64,000 bases of DNA, from assembly GCF_019112545.1 (NCBI RefSeq), contig NW_025064884.1, forward strand, positions 1,562,032-1,626,031. The letters are read 5' to 3'. The DNA is from Guyanagaster necrorhizus. Taxonomy: Eukaryota > Basidiomycota > Agaricomycetes > Agaricales > Physalacriaceae. Position 1 is the first letter of the stretch. Each line of letters begins with the position of its first letter. Shown one piece after another: positions 34,096 to 45,842 of the stretch. The position numbers and the translations under genes are program-made. The notes under the pieces are model-generated. The model saw nothing but the letters and a program-made list of their open reading frames with translations. It was not told the origin of the DNA and searched no databases.

Positions 34096-36328
34096 ATGTT
34101 TTCTCCCAAACTTTTGGGGGTGCTTCTTCCTGTGATATGCTCGGCTGCGATATATGAGAGCGCAGCGGACCTCCCGATCCTCGATTTTGACTATATCATC
34201 GTGGGAGGTACGCGTAGTGCTCATACCATCTCTCACTGTCTAATTTATGGAAAGGCGGCACAGCAGGAAATGTTCTTGCTAATCGATTGACTGAGCAGGA
34301 AAATACATCAGTGCTCGTCCTTGAAGCAGGGCAATCGTGCGTCGCTGACTCTCTTCCCATCCACATTCCTGAAATCCTCTCATCTATATTATATAGGACT
34401 GCTGACGTCCTAGTCTCACAAGTTCCCTTCTTCTGCCCGCAAGCAACGCCCAACACGCCCCTCGACTGGAACTTCACCACGACGCCTCAGCCGGGGTTCA
34501 ATGGACGAGCCATTCCGTACCCGAGGGGGTTCGGGCTAGGAGGGAGCAGTGCCGTTAGTAGGTGTCAAACAGTTACGCATTCTTCGTTGTTCATGATCGC
34601 GAGCGTAGATTATATGACTTACACCCGTGGATCGTCAGAGGACTACGATCGGTATGCGCATGTCACCGGGGACGAGGGATGGGGGTGGGATGAGCTGCAG
34701 CCCTACATTCGAAAGGTTGTATTGAACTCGCAAGACTCTGAAGGCCTCTTCTGACTGACCGGCTGTAGAACGAGCGATTCGTCCCTCCCGCTGATCATCA
34801 CAATACAACAGGCGAGTTCAACCCCGCGGTGCATAGTTTCGACGGTGTCAATTCCGTGTCTCTCCCCGGATACCCCCGTACGATCGATGGACGCGTCATT
34901 CAAGCTACGCAGGAGCTGCCGGATGAGTTTCCGTTCAATTTGGATTATAATTCAGGGTATCCATTGGGTATTGGTGAGCCCTATGTTTTAGGTGAACGTC
35001 ATTTTGCCTGATATGTGATTGTAAGGATGGGAGCAAACAACTACTGGGAATGGAACGAGGAGCAGTTCGGAGACTTCGTACCTTGGTCCTGAATATATCA
35101 GCAGGAAGAATTTGCACGTTCTTATTCATACATATGTAACGCGGATTCTAGCGGCGAACGAATCGACTCTTGGCGATGAGCCACTGTTCGACACTGTGGA
35201 GTTCACACAGGATGCTGGAGGTAAGAGCCACTGATATCCTATGATTGTCAGGGTGAGGTAATGATCTCCTTGATCCCAGCGACGATCCACACCCTTTCTC
35301 CTCTCAAGGAAATCATTCTCTCAGCTGGATCAGTTGGAACACCCCACATCCTGCTCAACTCTGGCATCGGAGACGCTGACGAACTCACCGCGGTGGGCGT
35401 TACGCCTTCCGTGCATCTCCCTGACGTTGGAAAGAACCTCACTGACCACCCTCAATGGGGTGTTGCCTGGTTCGTCAATGATACAAACACGATCGAGGAT
35501 GTCTATTGGCGGAATGCCACATTTCAAGCCGAGGCACTGGCGGAGTGGCAAGCTAATCGGACGGGCTACATCGCAAGCACAAGTTCTAATCACTTGGGAT
35601 TTTTCAGGGTGGAAGAGGGGGTATTGGAAGAGGAGCCATGTGCAGGAGAGAAGACGGGGCAATACGAGTTGATTTTTTCGGTAGGTCTGTGGTTCCTTCC
35701 ATGGGTTTCATGTCCTGATTGTATACCATTAGGGTGGGATTGGTTCCGGCACCATCCCAGCAACGGGGAGCTATCTCAGGATAGGTGTAATAGTAATCTG
35801 CCCGCTCTCTCGTATGTCCATCTCCTCCTTCCCTTTCTTTCCTTTCCGACTTTTTTTCCAGGCGGGAATATCACTATCAACGGCACCGACCCCCTCTCAC
35901 CCCCACTTATCAACCCCAACTTCTTTTCACACCCACAGGATATGACCATCATGCAGCACGCCATCGCTGGTGCGCAACAATTCCTCACTGCGCCCGTGTG
36001 GGATGACTACGTCCTTGGGATATCGACGAATATTACTGATCTGGAGGAAAGCATACGGAATGGGGCGGGGACGACTTATCATCCTGTTAGTACGGCAAGT
36101 ATGTCTGCGTGCGATGCGGACTGGGGAGTCGTAAACCCAGATTTGAAACTCAAGAAGGTGGCAGGTGTGAGGGTTGTTGATGCGTCTGTTTTGGTGAGTT
36201 GAGGCTGGTTTTGTGGGACCGATACTGATTTATTGTCTTCGCAGCCGTACATACCAGCGGGGCATTCTCAGGCGGCTGTGTATGCTGTTGCAGAGAGGGC
36301 GGCGGATTTGATCAAAGAGTCGCGTTGA
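34096..36328 (+). CDS. GMC2: secreted GMC flavin oxidoreductase, aryl-alcohol oxidase type
   Basis: Exons: 34096-34207, 34255-34336, 34397-34557, 34609-34715, 34769-34973, 35026-35220, 35280-35680, 35733-35811, 35862-36193 and 36245-36328. Introns are 47-60 bp, GT-AG. The frame is 1758 nt, 585 aa, uninterrupted. A signal peptide ends near residue 17 (MFSPKLLGVLLPVICSA). The FAD motif GGGTAG follows [10 protein letters not shown] signatures are [11 protein letters not shown] and [12 protein letters not shown]. Catalytic pair His521 (HPVSTASM) and His565 (AGHSQAAVYA). Tyr120, in VNYMTY, aligns with the active-site Tyr92 of Pleurotus aryl-alcohol oxidase. Likely an extracellular alcohol oxidase supplying peroxide; substrate unknown. 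It is the closest relative of the remnant at 22780-23212. Confidence 0.92.
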
Positions 36329-37086
36329 CGCCAAATGAAATTTTTACTTGTCCTAAGATATACTTTTCAATAATGTCGACAGCCAACAAGAGGTCACTCC
36401 TTCTCCTTCTTTCCCGAAGATTTTGGATGCATATGGCCCACGAAGAGGCACAAAGTCGAAGCCGGACAAGTGCCAGGAGATCTTTGATTGGCTCTTCTCG
36501 ATTGGTGATCAGAATTACTCATGCAAGGAGAAGAAGGTTATGTACCTAGATTATAACACTCGAAATCTGAGTCCAAGACTAAGTGTTAGCTCATCAAGAT
36601 CATTCGACAATGGGTCAGAAATGTTTGACAGCTTGGTATCGAAAGCGCTTGCAGGACTGGGCATATGCATTCCCAAACGATGGTCCTTATTGTTGGCAGA
36701 TATCCGTGCGTATACCTATATCTTACCTTTTCGATCGTCACCCGCTCTCTTTTGATTATCACTTATTCCTACTTACCATATATACACACCTCCTGTCGTT
36801 ACCCAATCACCTATATAGCCTGGCCATAGATACCCATATACTTCAGTCAACCTATGCTGTGCCTGACTGAGGTATGTATACTGTTATCATGTCCTTTACT
36901 ATACTACTCACCATCATTCATAGACTCTTACTCATATTCTTCTGACAATACTTATACCTTCTCAAAATGTGATACTGATTCAGTTATCACCATGTTTTGT
37001 AGAGCACGTGATTCATGCTGGAGTAGAAATTTGTGAAAATAATAGTACCAGAAATAAATGTTATTTGCAAGAATGGCTGGTGTCAA
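36329..37086. other. Intergenic, no gene
   Basis: CpG-normal but with no supported gene. Only short frames occur; the 3' end of GMC2 should terminate here. Confidence 0.5.
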
Positions 37087-38428
37087 TAATTAGAATTGGC
37101 ATTAGAATTATCTTCCTCTGACTCTATCTCCTCACTCTCATCCTGCTCCTTGCCCGCAAGCTGCCGGGAACGTACGGAACTCTTCCTCCGCCTCGTAGTT
37201 CGACGAGGAAGAGCAGCAGGAGATGTATCCTCCTTATCATCACCATCAGGCTTCGATGATGGCTTCTTATTGCCTGCTGATGTCGAATTCTTCTTTCCCG
37301 TATTCTTCGACTTCGACTGCCATTAAGACAGCTTCTTCTGCATATCCCTCACAAACGCATGGTCATACCCCATACAATCCATTCGCACGATGTTGATATG
37401 CTGTGTCTAGAATCAGTAATTATATCTTTGAAGACGGGAAGCATGCCCATTACCTCACCGCCATTGCAAAACGCCTCGATCACATCCTTAGCAGTAACGG
37501 CTAATGGCACACGAGTCTTGATCTTTTCCCTCTCCTTTTGCTTTGTTTGCATCAGGCTATGAGTTTCTGCTTAAATTGCATGGAGCTGCCTCCGTAAATG
37601 TTTACTACTAAAACACTGAGAATCCAGTTGGCGGAGACGGGGTAATTGTGTACCATTTGGCACCCTTAAGATGGGTAGATTTGATCTGTGCAAGGTAGTT
37701 GTCCTTCATGTAGATGTCAGGGAAAGCCTTCAAAGGGACGCTTCAAACGTACATTCAACGGCCGCCGTACCGCTTTCATCTTCCCTCTAGCAACCTCAGA
37801 TAGGTGCGAGCTGCTTGCTGGTACCGATGCCTGTTAGTATGTCATCAGAACGGGTTATTAGAACCCAATAAGCACATACGATTTTAGGCTTCTCCGATCT
37901 AGATCCATCGTTAAGTAAACCATCATCAGCATTCTGCAGATCACTTGGATCGAACTCGTCCTATGCCAAGTCAATTAGTAAGGGAGAAGTGAATAGTTTT
38001 TGCCGTTAACCTCACTCCTGAAGGCTGCTTCTTCTTGGGTACTTGTCTTCATTGGTTCCGAAGAGACGATGTAATCTCTTTGGGGCTCAGTCGCATGGAT
38101 CTCTAGTTCTGTCGCTTCCTGAAAACGTTTTCAGTAACTCCCTAGCTACCTGAATTGAGGATTCTTTACCTGGTCTTCCTCAGTTTGACCTCGCTCTAGC
38201 TTCATTTTGACTCTTATGTGCCGTTACTGCCGACGCTCGTCTCAGTACCGCCATACTTTTATTCTCTCTACGCAAGGCATCATTGTCTCTTTCCACACCG
38301 ACTTTTCTCCGCAGCTTTTTCAGAGTCACTAAATGCTGGGTCCTGGATTTGTCCCTTTCATGTTTGAGATCCTCAGTTGGTGCTTCAGCATCAGAGGGAG
38401 CAGCTGTATCTCCTTCGGAAGGCAGCAT
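37087..38428 (-). pseudogene. Unrecognised multi-exon gene, probably decayed
   Basis: Minus-strand pieces separated by GT-AG introns of about 47-55 bp look coding. They are a charged coiled-coil-like start (KLRRKVGVERDNDALRRENK, 38250-38340), the acidic part DEFDPSDLQNADDGLLNDG (37900-37960) and SSHLSEVARGKMKAVRRPLN. FPDIYMKDNYLAQIKS, EKIKTRVPLAVTAKDVIEAF with CNGGE, and GYDHAFVRDMQKKLS follow. A basic then acidic low-complexity tail (PRRTTRRRKSS, then EESEEDNS-like) ends near 37087. Frames shift near 37735 and a TAA follows KKLS, so the gene is probably broken. The precise start is unclear. I do not recognise the family. Confidence 0.4.
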
Positions 38429-38843
38429 TTTGTAGGGTTTTCAGATTGGGTGGCAAGACAAGGTTATGATGGTGGTGACATAGGATACACGGATCGTTGG
38501 CGCATGTGGCTTTCGAATTTTCTCTCACAACCACCCACAAACGACCGTGCCACCCCCTGTCTGCCTTATCACCGTTGGAAATCGCCCAAATTCTGAGACA
38601 AATACAGGTTTTCAACTATTCGATGTCTGCTTGCTGCCATAGCTTTATCTCTGGACAACCTACCAGTATCTTTATCAATTTCAACCTAATTCAAGAAATT
38701 AGGGCACGGATATTAGTAAATACAGTGACGTCGACCTCGTCATCAAGATTTACATTGGTACACATTGAAAAAATTCTAGATCTACTCGGATTCGTGAATT
38801 TGTACTACTTACCTACCTACCGCCGTGTGTAGATCTTTTGCCT

Positions 38844-41076
38844 TCATTGTTCGGCCTCTTTTATCAAGTCAGCCGCCCTCTCCGCAAAAGCATAGACTGC
38901 CGCTTGGGTATGTGCAGCAGGAATAAAAGGCTATATAATCAAACCGAAAGGAATTAATTAAATGACTGACGGGGGTGCGGGGAAAGACTCACCAAGACAG
39001 ATGCATCCACGATCCTCACCCCTACAGCCCGCTTGAGTCTCAAATCTGGGTCCACAACTCCCCAATCTGCCCCGACTGGGGACATACTCGCCGTGCCAAC
39101 AGGATGATCCGTCGGTACGGCTATATCTCTAATAGTCCCCTCCAAATCCGTGATATTGGTGGTGAGCGCAATGATGTAGTCCTCCCATACCGGTGCTGCG
39201 ACGAATCTCTGCGCACGCTCTACGGCATGTTGCAGTATCTCCATATCCTGAGGGTGCGAAAGATAGTTGGGGTTGATGAGAGGCGAGTCGAGGGGATTGG
39301 TACCGCTGATGGTAATATTTCCGCCTACCAGTCGAATGTTAAAGTAAGGGAATTGAAAGAGAAAGAGGACGCACGTGAAAGTGGGCATAACGCAACAACA
39401 GCTATGGTAAGATAGCTGCCAGTTGCTGGAATGGCCTCTCCGAAAATACCTCCCTGAGAGTTTGTACGCATTTAGTGACTTGTGTACGCGTCCATGATGT
39501 CCTCGACTTACGGAGAAGATCAACTCGTAATGTGCTGTCTGGTTACCAGCACAAGGCTCGTCTTTTAAAACACGTTCCCCAAGACGAAGGTATCCTAGAT
39601 GGTTCAACGCGATGTTCGCAATATACCCGGTCCGATTGGCTTGCCACTCCCCAAGAGCTTCCGCTTGGAACGTCTCGTTCCTCCAATACACGTCCTCTGT
39701 TGTGTTGGTGGCATTGACAGTCCAGAAAAGACTCAAACTCGGGTGGTCCGTTAAATTTTTCCCGACATCGGGTAGATGAACCGTCGAGTTTATGCCCATT
39801 GCGGCGAGCTCGGCGTCATCGCCAACGCCAGAGTTGAGTAGGATATGGGGCGTCCCTATGGTACCAGCTGAAAGTATTATTTCCCTGAGGCTGGGAGGCG
39901 AAAGGACGTGAATGGTTTCTGCAAACATAACATTCTTAACCTAAAAAGACGCAACACAGGACCAGCTCCGTACCTCCCGCGTCCTGGGTGAACTCGACTG
40001 TACCAAAGCGCGGGTGATCGTTCGAATCTGAGCTATTCACTTGAAGAATCCGCGTGACATAAGAATTCACGAGTACATGCAAGTTCTCGCGCCCAATATA
40101 TTCAGGACCAAGATACGATGTCTCCGAGCTGCTCCTTGTCCCGTTCCCTACAGTCGTTTGTTCCCATCCTGTCATTCATCAACCAAACCGGTCTACAGCT
40201 CCAATGGCGCACTCACCGATGCCTAAATGATACCCTGAATTGAAATCCAGGTTGAACGGGAACTCGTCTGGAAACTCCTTAGTGGTTTGGATAACCCGGC
40301 CATCGATAGCTCGGGGATATCCAGGGAGTGTGACCGAGTTTATACCATTGAAACTGTGTACTGCTGGATTATATTCACCAGTGATATTGTGATGATCCGC
40401 AGGCGCTACAAAGCGCTCGTTCTAGACCAATTCAAGGTCATTTTCTTTCCGGACTTTGATGATAGTGAATGAACCTTCCGAATATACTGTTGCATTTCGT
40501 CCCATCCCCACCCGAGATCACCGCTGATGCTTGCATATCGATCGTAGTCCTCAGACGAACCGCGAGTGTATGCCATAAAATCTAGTTAACATTGAAAATC
40601 GGAGATCATGATAAAGCGATTCAGTCGAACTCACTGATTGCGCTAGTCCCGCCCAAACCAAAACCCCTTGGGAACGGAAGAGCCCGTCCATTCAGGCCAG
40701 GCTGGGACGTCGTGGTGAAGTTCCAGTCCAAAGGCGTATTGAGCGTGAGCGTGCAAAAGAATGGCACTTGCGTAACCAGGATGTCCGCAGTCCTGGGTCG
40801 ACGGTAAGCTCGAATCAAAGAGAAGATAGGTACACCTACGACTGCCCTGCTTCGAGGACTAGCACGGATGTATCCGGTTCTTCGGTCAAACGGTTGGCGA
40901 GGACATTTCCTGCAGTGCCGCCTCAGAGGGAGTCAGTGATGACGGAGAGAGACACTAGAGCCGCGTGTACCTCCAACGATGATATAGTCGAAGTCTAGAG
41001 TGGGAAGGTCTGTGACCTTGTCATATACCGCGGCTGAGCATAAAGCAGGTAGGAGAAGAAGAAAGGGCGAAAGCAT
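38844..41076 (-). CDS. GMC3: secreted GMC flavin oxidoreductase, aryl-alcohol oxidase type
   Basis: Minus-strand exons in order: 40971-41076, 40840-40921, 40635-40792, 40475-40581, 40217-40421, 39974-40168, 39512-39918, 39375-39453, 38993-39324 and 38844-38930. Introns are 47-62 bp. Total 1758 nt, 585 aa, no stop. A signal peptide (MLSPFLLLLPALCSA) precedes [14 protein letters not shown]. Signatures RGFGLGGTSAI and [12 protein letters not shown] are present. Catalytic His520 (HPVGTASM) and His564 ([10 protein letters not shown]). Where GMC1 and GMC2 have Tyr beside the flavin (VNYM), GMC3 has Phe117 (INFM), so an aromatic is kept. The orientation is opposite to GMC2, with an unrelated decayed gene between them. 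Confidence 0.92.
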
Positions 41077-42092
41077 TATGTGGGGTGGGGAAATACCTCC
41101 GTGTATGTGTAACTTAAGAATGAATAGATGGCCTAGAGGATGATATTGAGAAAGGCGGTCTTGAACGGGCATCAGGATGTCAAGTGCCAAAAGAGACAAG
41201 ACAAGAGTAGAGAGATCCTTCCCACGAGTGGTATGCCATTCCAGAGTAGATGAAACCTCGATATCGGCTGGATATCTTATTGGAGGGACACCACTAGGAT
41301 GCAGGGGAATGATGATCTAGAAGGTCTGATACAACCATAGAGCGAAGGGTTCTTTTGACCACGGAAAGACGACAGGACCGTGCAAAAGGCGAGGGTGAAG
41401 AATATTTCTGCTGCCTCCGATAGACTGGTCCTCTTTTCATGACCGTATATCGCCGTCTAACGAACTGATATCGGGCACTGTCATGTACCGGCCATCGAAT
41501 CTATCAAAAATTGCAATAACATCATAGTCGAAGCTTTGACCATCTAGTCGTTTCAAAGGACAGCTGAAATGAAAAGTAATCCATCATGCCGGGTGTACAC
41601 TTAGTCTACAGCACCAGCGCTGAGGTCTGAGGCCTCAGGCCTGAATATCTATTTAATTGTATCCTGGGATCAATTGCATAGTGAGAAAAGGACTAAAGCA
41701 AATACGATATAATTACCGTTTGCTATCGTAAGTATCCTTGCCTCTCGGTCCCTAACTGGCGAGACTCGCACAAGAATTCGATAGAAATCACGCATCATTT
41801 CCGAGGTTACTGCGAAGTGTGCCATTACCTCGCCGATTTCTCAGCTAATTGATGCACCCAAGTGCAGCGTGGTCGAAGCACCACGGTCGTCTCGGAGATC
41901 CGCAGTCAGAAAATGAGGGATGAAGAGTGAAACAATGATAAAATGATCTTGTAATAAGGCCGTGGAGAAAACCTGCTAAGGCTTTTTTGTAGAATCGGTC
42001 AATACCGCAGCCCTCAGAGCTACTGAGTGGAGTGAATGATCAAGTTCAGATTAAGACTCGCACGGCAGTTCGCGGCAACAGTAGTGCACGTG
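41077..42092. other. Upstream region of GMC3, no gene
   Basis: About 1 kb of CpG-normal sequence between GMC3 and the SINE. No coding frame is supported; it should contain the GMC3 promoter. No convincing TATA box was found in the first 60 bp. 42081-42092 is the left target duplication of the SINE. Confidence 0.5.
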
Positions 42093-42367
42093 ATGGGCCA
42101 TGTGGTTCTGGCCTCTGGGTAAACCAGGTCCTGGGTTGCGTCACCGCGCAAGTTCGATCCCCCGTCAAACCAATGGGAGGTTTAGTGGGTATTACAAAGT
42201 GTTGAGCCCCACACTGTTCGGCAGAGGTGCCGTTCGTGCGTAAAAATCCATTCCTACCTGGTCCGTTCCCCGGGCTTAAATTCTTGGAGACCCCTTTGGC
42301 TGCACGTTGGAAGCGACTGTGTCGCTAGACCGCCTCTGCAATAGCCCCCACCAAGAAAAAAAAAAAG
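42093..42367 (+). mobile_element. tRNA-derived SINE with A tail and 12-bp target duplication
   Basis: The 275-bp insertion is flanked by GTAGTGCACGTG on both sides (42081-42092 and 42368-42379). Near its 5' end are sequences fitting the RNA polymerase III internal promoter: an A-box-like TGGGCCATGTGG (42094-42105) and the B box GTTCGATCC (42152-42160), about 58 bp apart as in tRNA genes. It ends in eleven As (42356-42366). It has no coding capacity. The body contains two small hairpins (CGGCA-GAGG-TGCCG and GCGAC-TGT-GTCGC). SINEs move using LINE machinery; no LINE is visible in the window. Confidence 0.85.
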
Positions 42368-42379
42368 GTAGTGCACGTG

Positions 42380-42831
42380 GCTTGGGAGTTGGAAATTATC
42401 ACCCACTGACACTGACGCCCACAACGAAACTGCCCTAGGCGCCCCGGTTGAACCGTTTCCACCCTGTCCGTTAGTTTCAATTCAATCTGACTCCCGGCCA
42501 AGTATCGTGCATCAGTGATTCATAACGCATCACAGCCATGATCACGCACTAGTAGACACGAAGGCAGCTTTACGTTGTAACATTCACGCTAAGCTGTCAT
42601 AAGGTCCAAGACTCAGAGCATCAAATCTCACTCTTCACAATCTGGACGATCCTGCCTTCACAAATATGCTCTCCAGTACTACTAGTGGTATCCATCGGAT
42701 GGTGGATCCCGCTATTCGGTACATGTTCACAAACCAATACACACGGTTAACGTGCCACCAAGGGAACTTGCGTCACTTTTAATTAACTCAGAAAAAGATA
42801 TCATAAGCTTTACTTGCGAAGCAGCTGCCAT
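42380..42831. other. Intergenic between the SINE and the 3' end of GMC4
   Basis: No gene seen; CpG-normal composition. Confidence 0.5.
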
Positions 42832-45052
42832 CTAAGCGAATTCCCTTCCTTTGATCAAATCCGCTGCCCTTTCCGCAACTGCATACACCGCTGCTTGAGG
42901 GTGCCCAGCTGGTATGTACGGCTAAAAGTCACATATTAACACCCCAGAAACACCACGAACAAAACGAAAAACCCACCAAAACCGACGCATCTACAACCCT
43001 CACCCCCGTCGCCAGCTTGAGCCTCAAATCCGGGTCGACGACTCCCCAATGTGCATTATGCGGGGACATACTCGCGGTACCGACCGTGTGTCCTGTGGGC
43101 CTTGCCTGATCCCGAATGCTCCCTTCCAAATCGTCGATATCCGTAGAGAGCTCGAGGATGTAGTCCGTCCATACCGGCGCCGCGGCAAACCTCTGTGCAC
43201 CTCCAATGGCGTACTTCATCTGTACCATGTCTTGTACATGCGAGAAGACATTAGGGTTAATGATCGGTGGGGAGAGGGGATTGGCGTCATTAATGGTGAT
43301 ATTCCCATCTAAGTTAGATCAGCAGGATGTAAGTAGAGAAAACGAGGATGGCATACGAGACAGCGGGCACAGGATGTTAATCAACGCCGTAAAATAGCTC
43401 CCACTTGTTGGAACAATGCGACTCTCCAGCCCACCCTGATTTATCATCAGTAGGCATGGCGACGATGGTTAAATAAAAGGCAAGCCTACACCGAATATCA
43501 ACTCATAATGTCCTGTCTGACTGCCGGCGCAGGTTTCTTCCTCCATCACATCATTTGAGATGCGCAAAAATCCCAATTGGTTAGAGGGAGGGTTAGCGAG
43601 AAAGCCTGTTCGATTCACCTGCCACTGCGCCAATGTCTCCTCACGGAAAGTCTCGTTGCTCCAATACAAGGTCTCTGCCATCTGTGCATCATTTACAGTC
43701 CAAGAGAGACTCATACTCACTTGATCCCTCAGGTTCTTACCAACATCGGGAAGATGCACCGTCGGAGTGATGCCTAGTGCAGACAGCTCATCCGCATCCC
43801 CTATGCCCGAGTTGAGCAGAATATGAGGAGTCTCGATGACTCCAGCAGAGAGGATGATCTCCTTCCGAGCTGAAAGAGTATGCATTGTTTCTGGGACTTG
43901 TATCAGCTGAGTCTAACACTGGAAATAGAGAACATGCATACTTCCGGCATCCTGTGTGAATTCCACAGCATCAAAATATGGTTTGTCGTCATCAGTCGAG
44001 CCGTTTGTCATTAAAATCCGGGTCACATGCGAATCCACAAGCACATGGAGATTCTCTCTTTCGATGTACTCGGGAGCGAGATACGACGTCTCCGAGCTAC
44101 TTCTTGTCCCATTCCCTATAGTCTTCTGGTGCCAGCCTTTCATGCGGGTCAGTTTGAGCACAGCATACTACTCTTCACTCACCGATACCCAAATGATACC
44201 CAGAATTATAGTCCAGATTGAACGGAAACTCTTCCGAGAGCTCTTCAGTGACTTGGATGACACGTCCATCGACATTGCTCGGGTATTCAGCCAATGACAC
44301 ATAATTAAGTCCGTGGAAGCCGTGTACCTCGGGGTCAAACTGGCCAGTGGTATTGTGGCGATCCGCGGAGGCGACGAAGCGTTCGTTCTACATCCAGAAA
44401 TGAATCAGATAGGTTGGTGAGTGGAGTGAGATGTACACCACCTTTCGAAAGTAGGGCTGCATCTTAGTCCACCCCCACCCATCGTCCCCACTGACGTTCG
44501 CATATCGATCATAGTCTTCGGACGAGCCCCGTGTGTATGTCATAACGTCTACAAAACGACACTAACCGTGAGTACAAGCAAATGAGAAAACATTCTCTCG
44601 ACTTACTAGTAGCGCTGCACCCGCCCAATCCAAACCCCCTGTCATAGCCAAACTCCCGGTTGTTCAAGCCCGGTTGGGGAGTAGTGGTGAAGTTCCAGTT
44701 CAGCAAGGGCAACCCCGAGAAGCAGAAGAAGGGTATTTGTGAACTCAAGACGCCCGCTGTTCTATGTCGTGGTAAAGGAATGTACTGAAAGAGGAAAAGA
44801 AGACATACGATCTCCCCGCTTCGAGAACGAGCACGGACGTATTGGTCTCTTCGGTCAAACGATTGGCAAGGACGTTGCCTGCGGTACCGCCTTGGAGAGG
44901 TGGGCATCAGCGAAAGCGAGCTTGTGACATGCTCCGAGATGACATGCACCTCCTACAATAATATACTCAAAGAATAGAGCAGGAAGATCTGCGGCTCTTT
45001 CGTATATCGCAGCTGAGCATAGAGGAAGAAACAGTAAGAGGAATGAGAACAT
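42832..45052 (-). CDS. GMC4: secreted GMC flavin oxidoreductase, aryl-alcohol oxidase type, variant active-site pocket
   Basis: Minus-strand exons: 44950-45052, 44809-44890, 44607-44761, 44442-44548, 44183-44387, 43942-44136, 43490-43890, 43357-43435, 42977-43308 and 42832-42921. Introns are 46-59 bp. Total 1749 nt, 582 aa, no stop. A signal peptide (MFSFLLLFLPLCSA) leads into EYIIVGGGTAGN. Catalytic His516 sits in GHTVGTASM (Thr instead of Pro after His) and His560 in AGHPQAAVYA. Val115 replaces the aromatic residue beside the flavin (TNVM against VNYM). Together with NNREFGYDRG in place of [10 protein letters not shown], this makes GMC4 the most divergent of the four and suggests a different substrate. 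It has a TATAAAC box at 45086-45092. Confidence 0.9.
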
Positions 45053-45085
45053 TATGGAGGCAATGGCAGAGTGCTATGCATGTGG

Positions 45086-45092
45086 GTTTATA
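45086..45092 (-). promoter_or_regulatory. TATA box of GMC4
   Basis: TATAAAC on the minus strand, 34 bp before the GMC4 start codon, the same box as in the GMC remnant and nearly the same spacing as in GMC2. Confidence 0.55.
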
Positions 45093-45842
45093 GGGATGAA
45101 TAGTGTGCCTTGAACACGATGGTGTCACTAAAACACCGTAAGAGGGATAAATGACCGAGGCGTGACACGCCATAAATCGCGATTGAGGCCAGGAATAATA
45201 ACATGTCCAACTCGGGCATTGTGTGGATATCACGTAGACATTGACATGGATCGGTCTGTAGAACCAGGCAAACAAGTTTCCTGTCTAAAGAACCAAGACG
45301 GCGTGAGCATTATACGTGCCTAGAAGTATCGAGATTAGAATTGACAGCCTTTCTGTGAACAAGACCACTCACTTCTCTCACGTCACCGGCCATGATGTGT
45401 AGCAGTAGTCATATTGCAAAGAGAACGGCCATCTCAATGGTTAGCGCAGGCCAGGAGATATCTAGTCAGGAACGGGGCCGTAGGCACCAGGCTGTAACAA
45501 AAGACCCCAGGTGCGCCCGGTTGCGAAGTCATCACTGTCAGACGCAGGAGACGACCACCACTTTCCTGGAAAGCCAAGCAGACAAAATTGGCTTATCAGC
45601 AGAAACAGGACTCGGATATCAAAAGCCTCGTTCTACTTCAGCGGGAAATTGTACGTCGAAAGATGGGCATTTACCAAGGTTTGCCTAGAGAAATACTCAG
45701 CTATGTACATCGACCGATGGCAAGGAAGCTCTGACTGGTAGCCAAGTGATGTTTTACTTTGGATGTATAAACGTATCCAATAGCTTGGAGAAGCTCGGCC
45801 TCGAGTTGGCAAATTATCGGGTGGCTTCACATGACACCAGTG
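45093..45842. other. Intergenic upstream of GMC4, no gene
   Basis: CpG-normal, only short shadow frames. It lies between GMC4 and the unrecognised gene that follows, both on the minus strand. Confidence 0.5.

Noticed and set aside
42093..42180. Possible tRNA gene (B-box-like GTTCGATCC)
   Set aside because: The T-arm stem does not pair (CGCAA against CCCCC) and no acceptor stem or anticodon arm fits. Flanking duplications and the A tail show a SINE instead.
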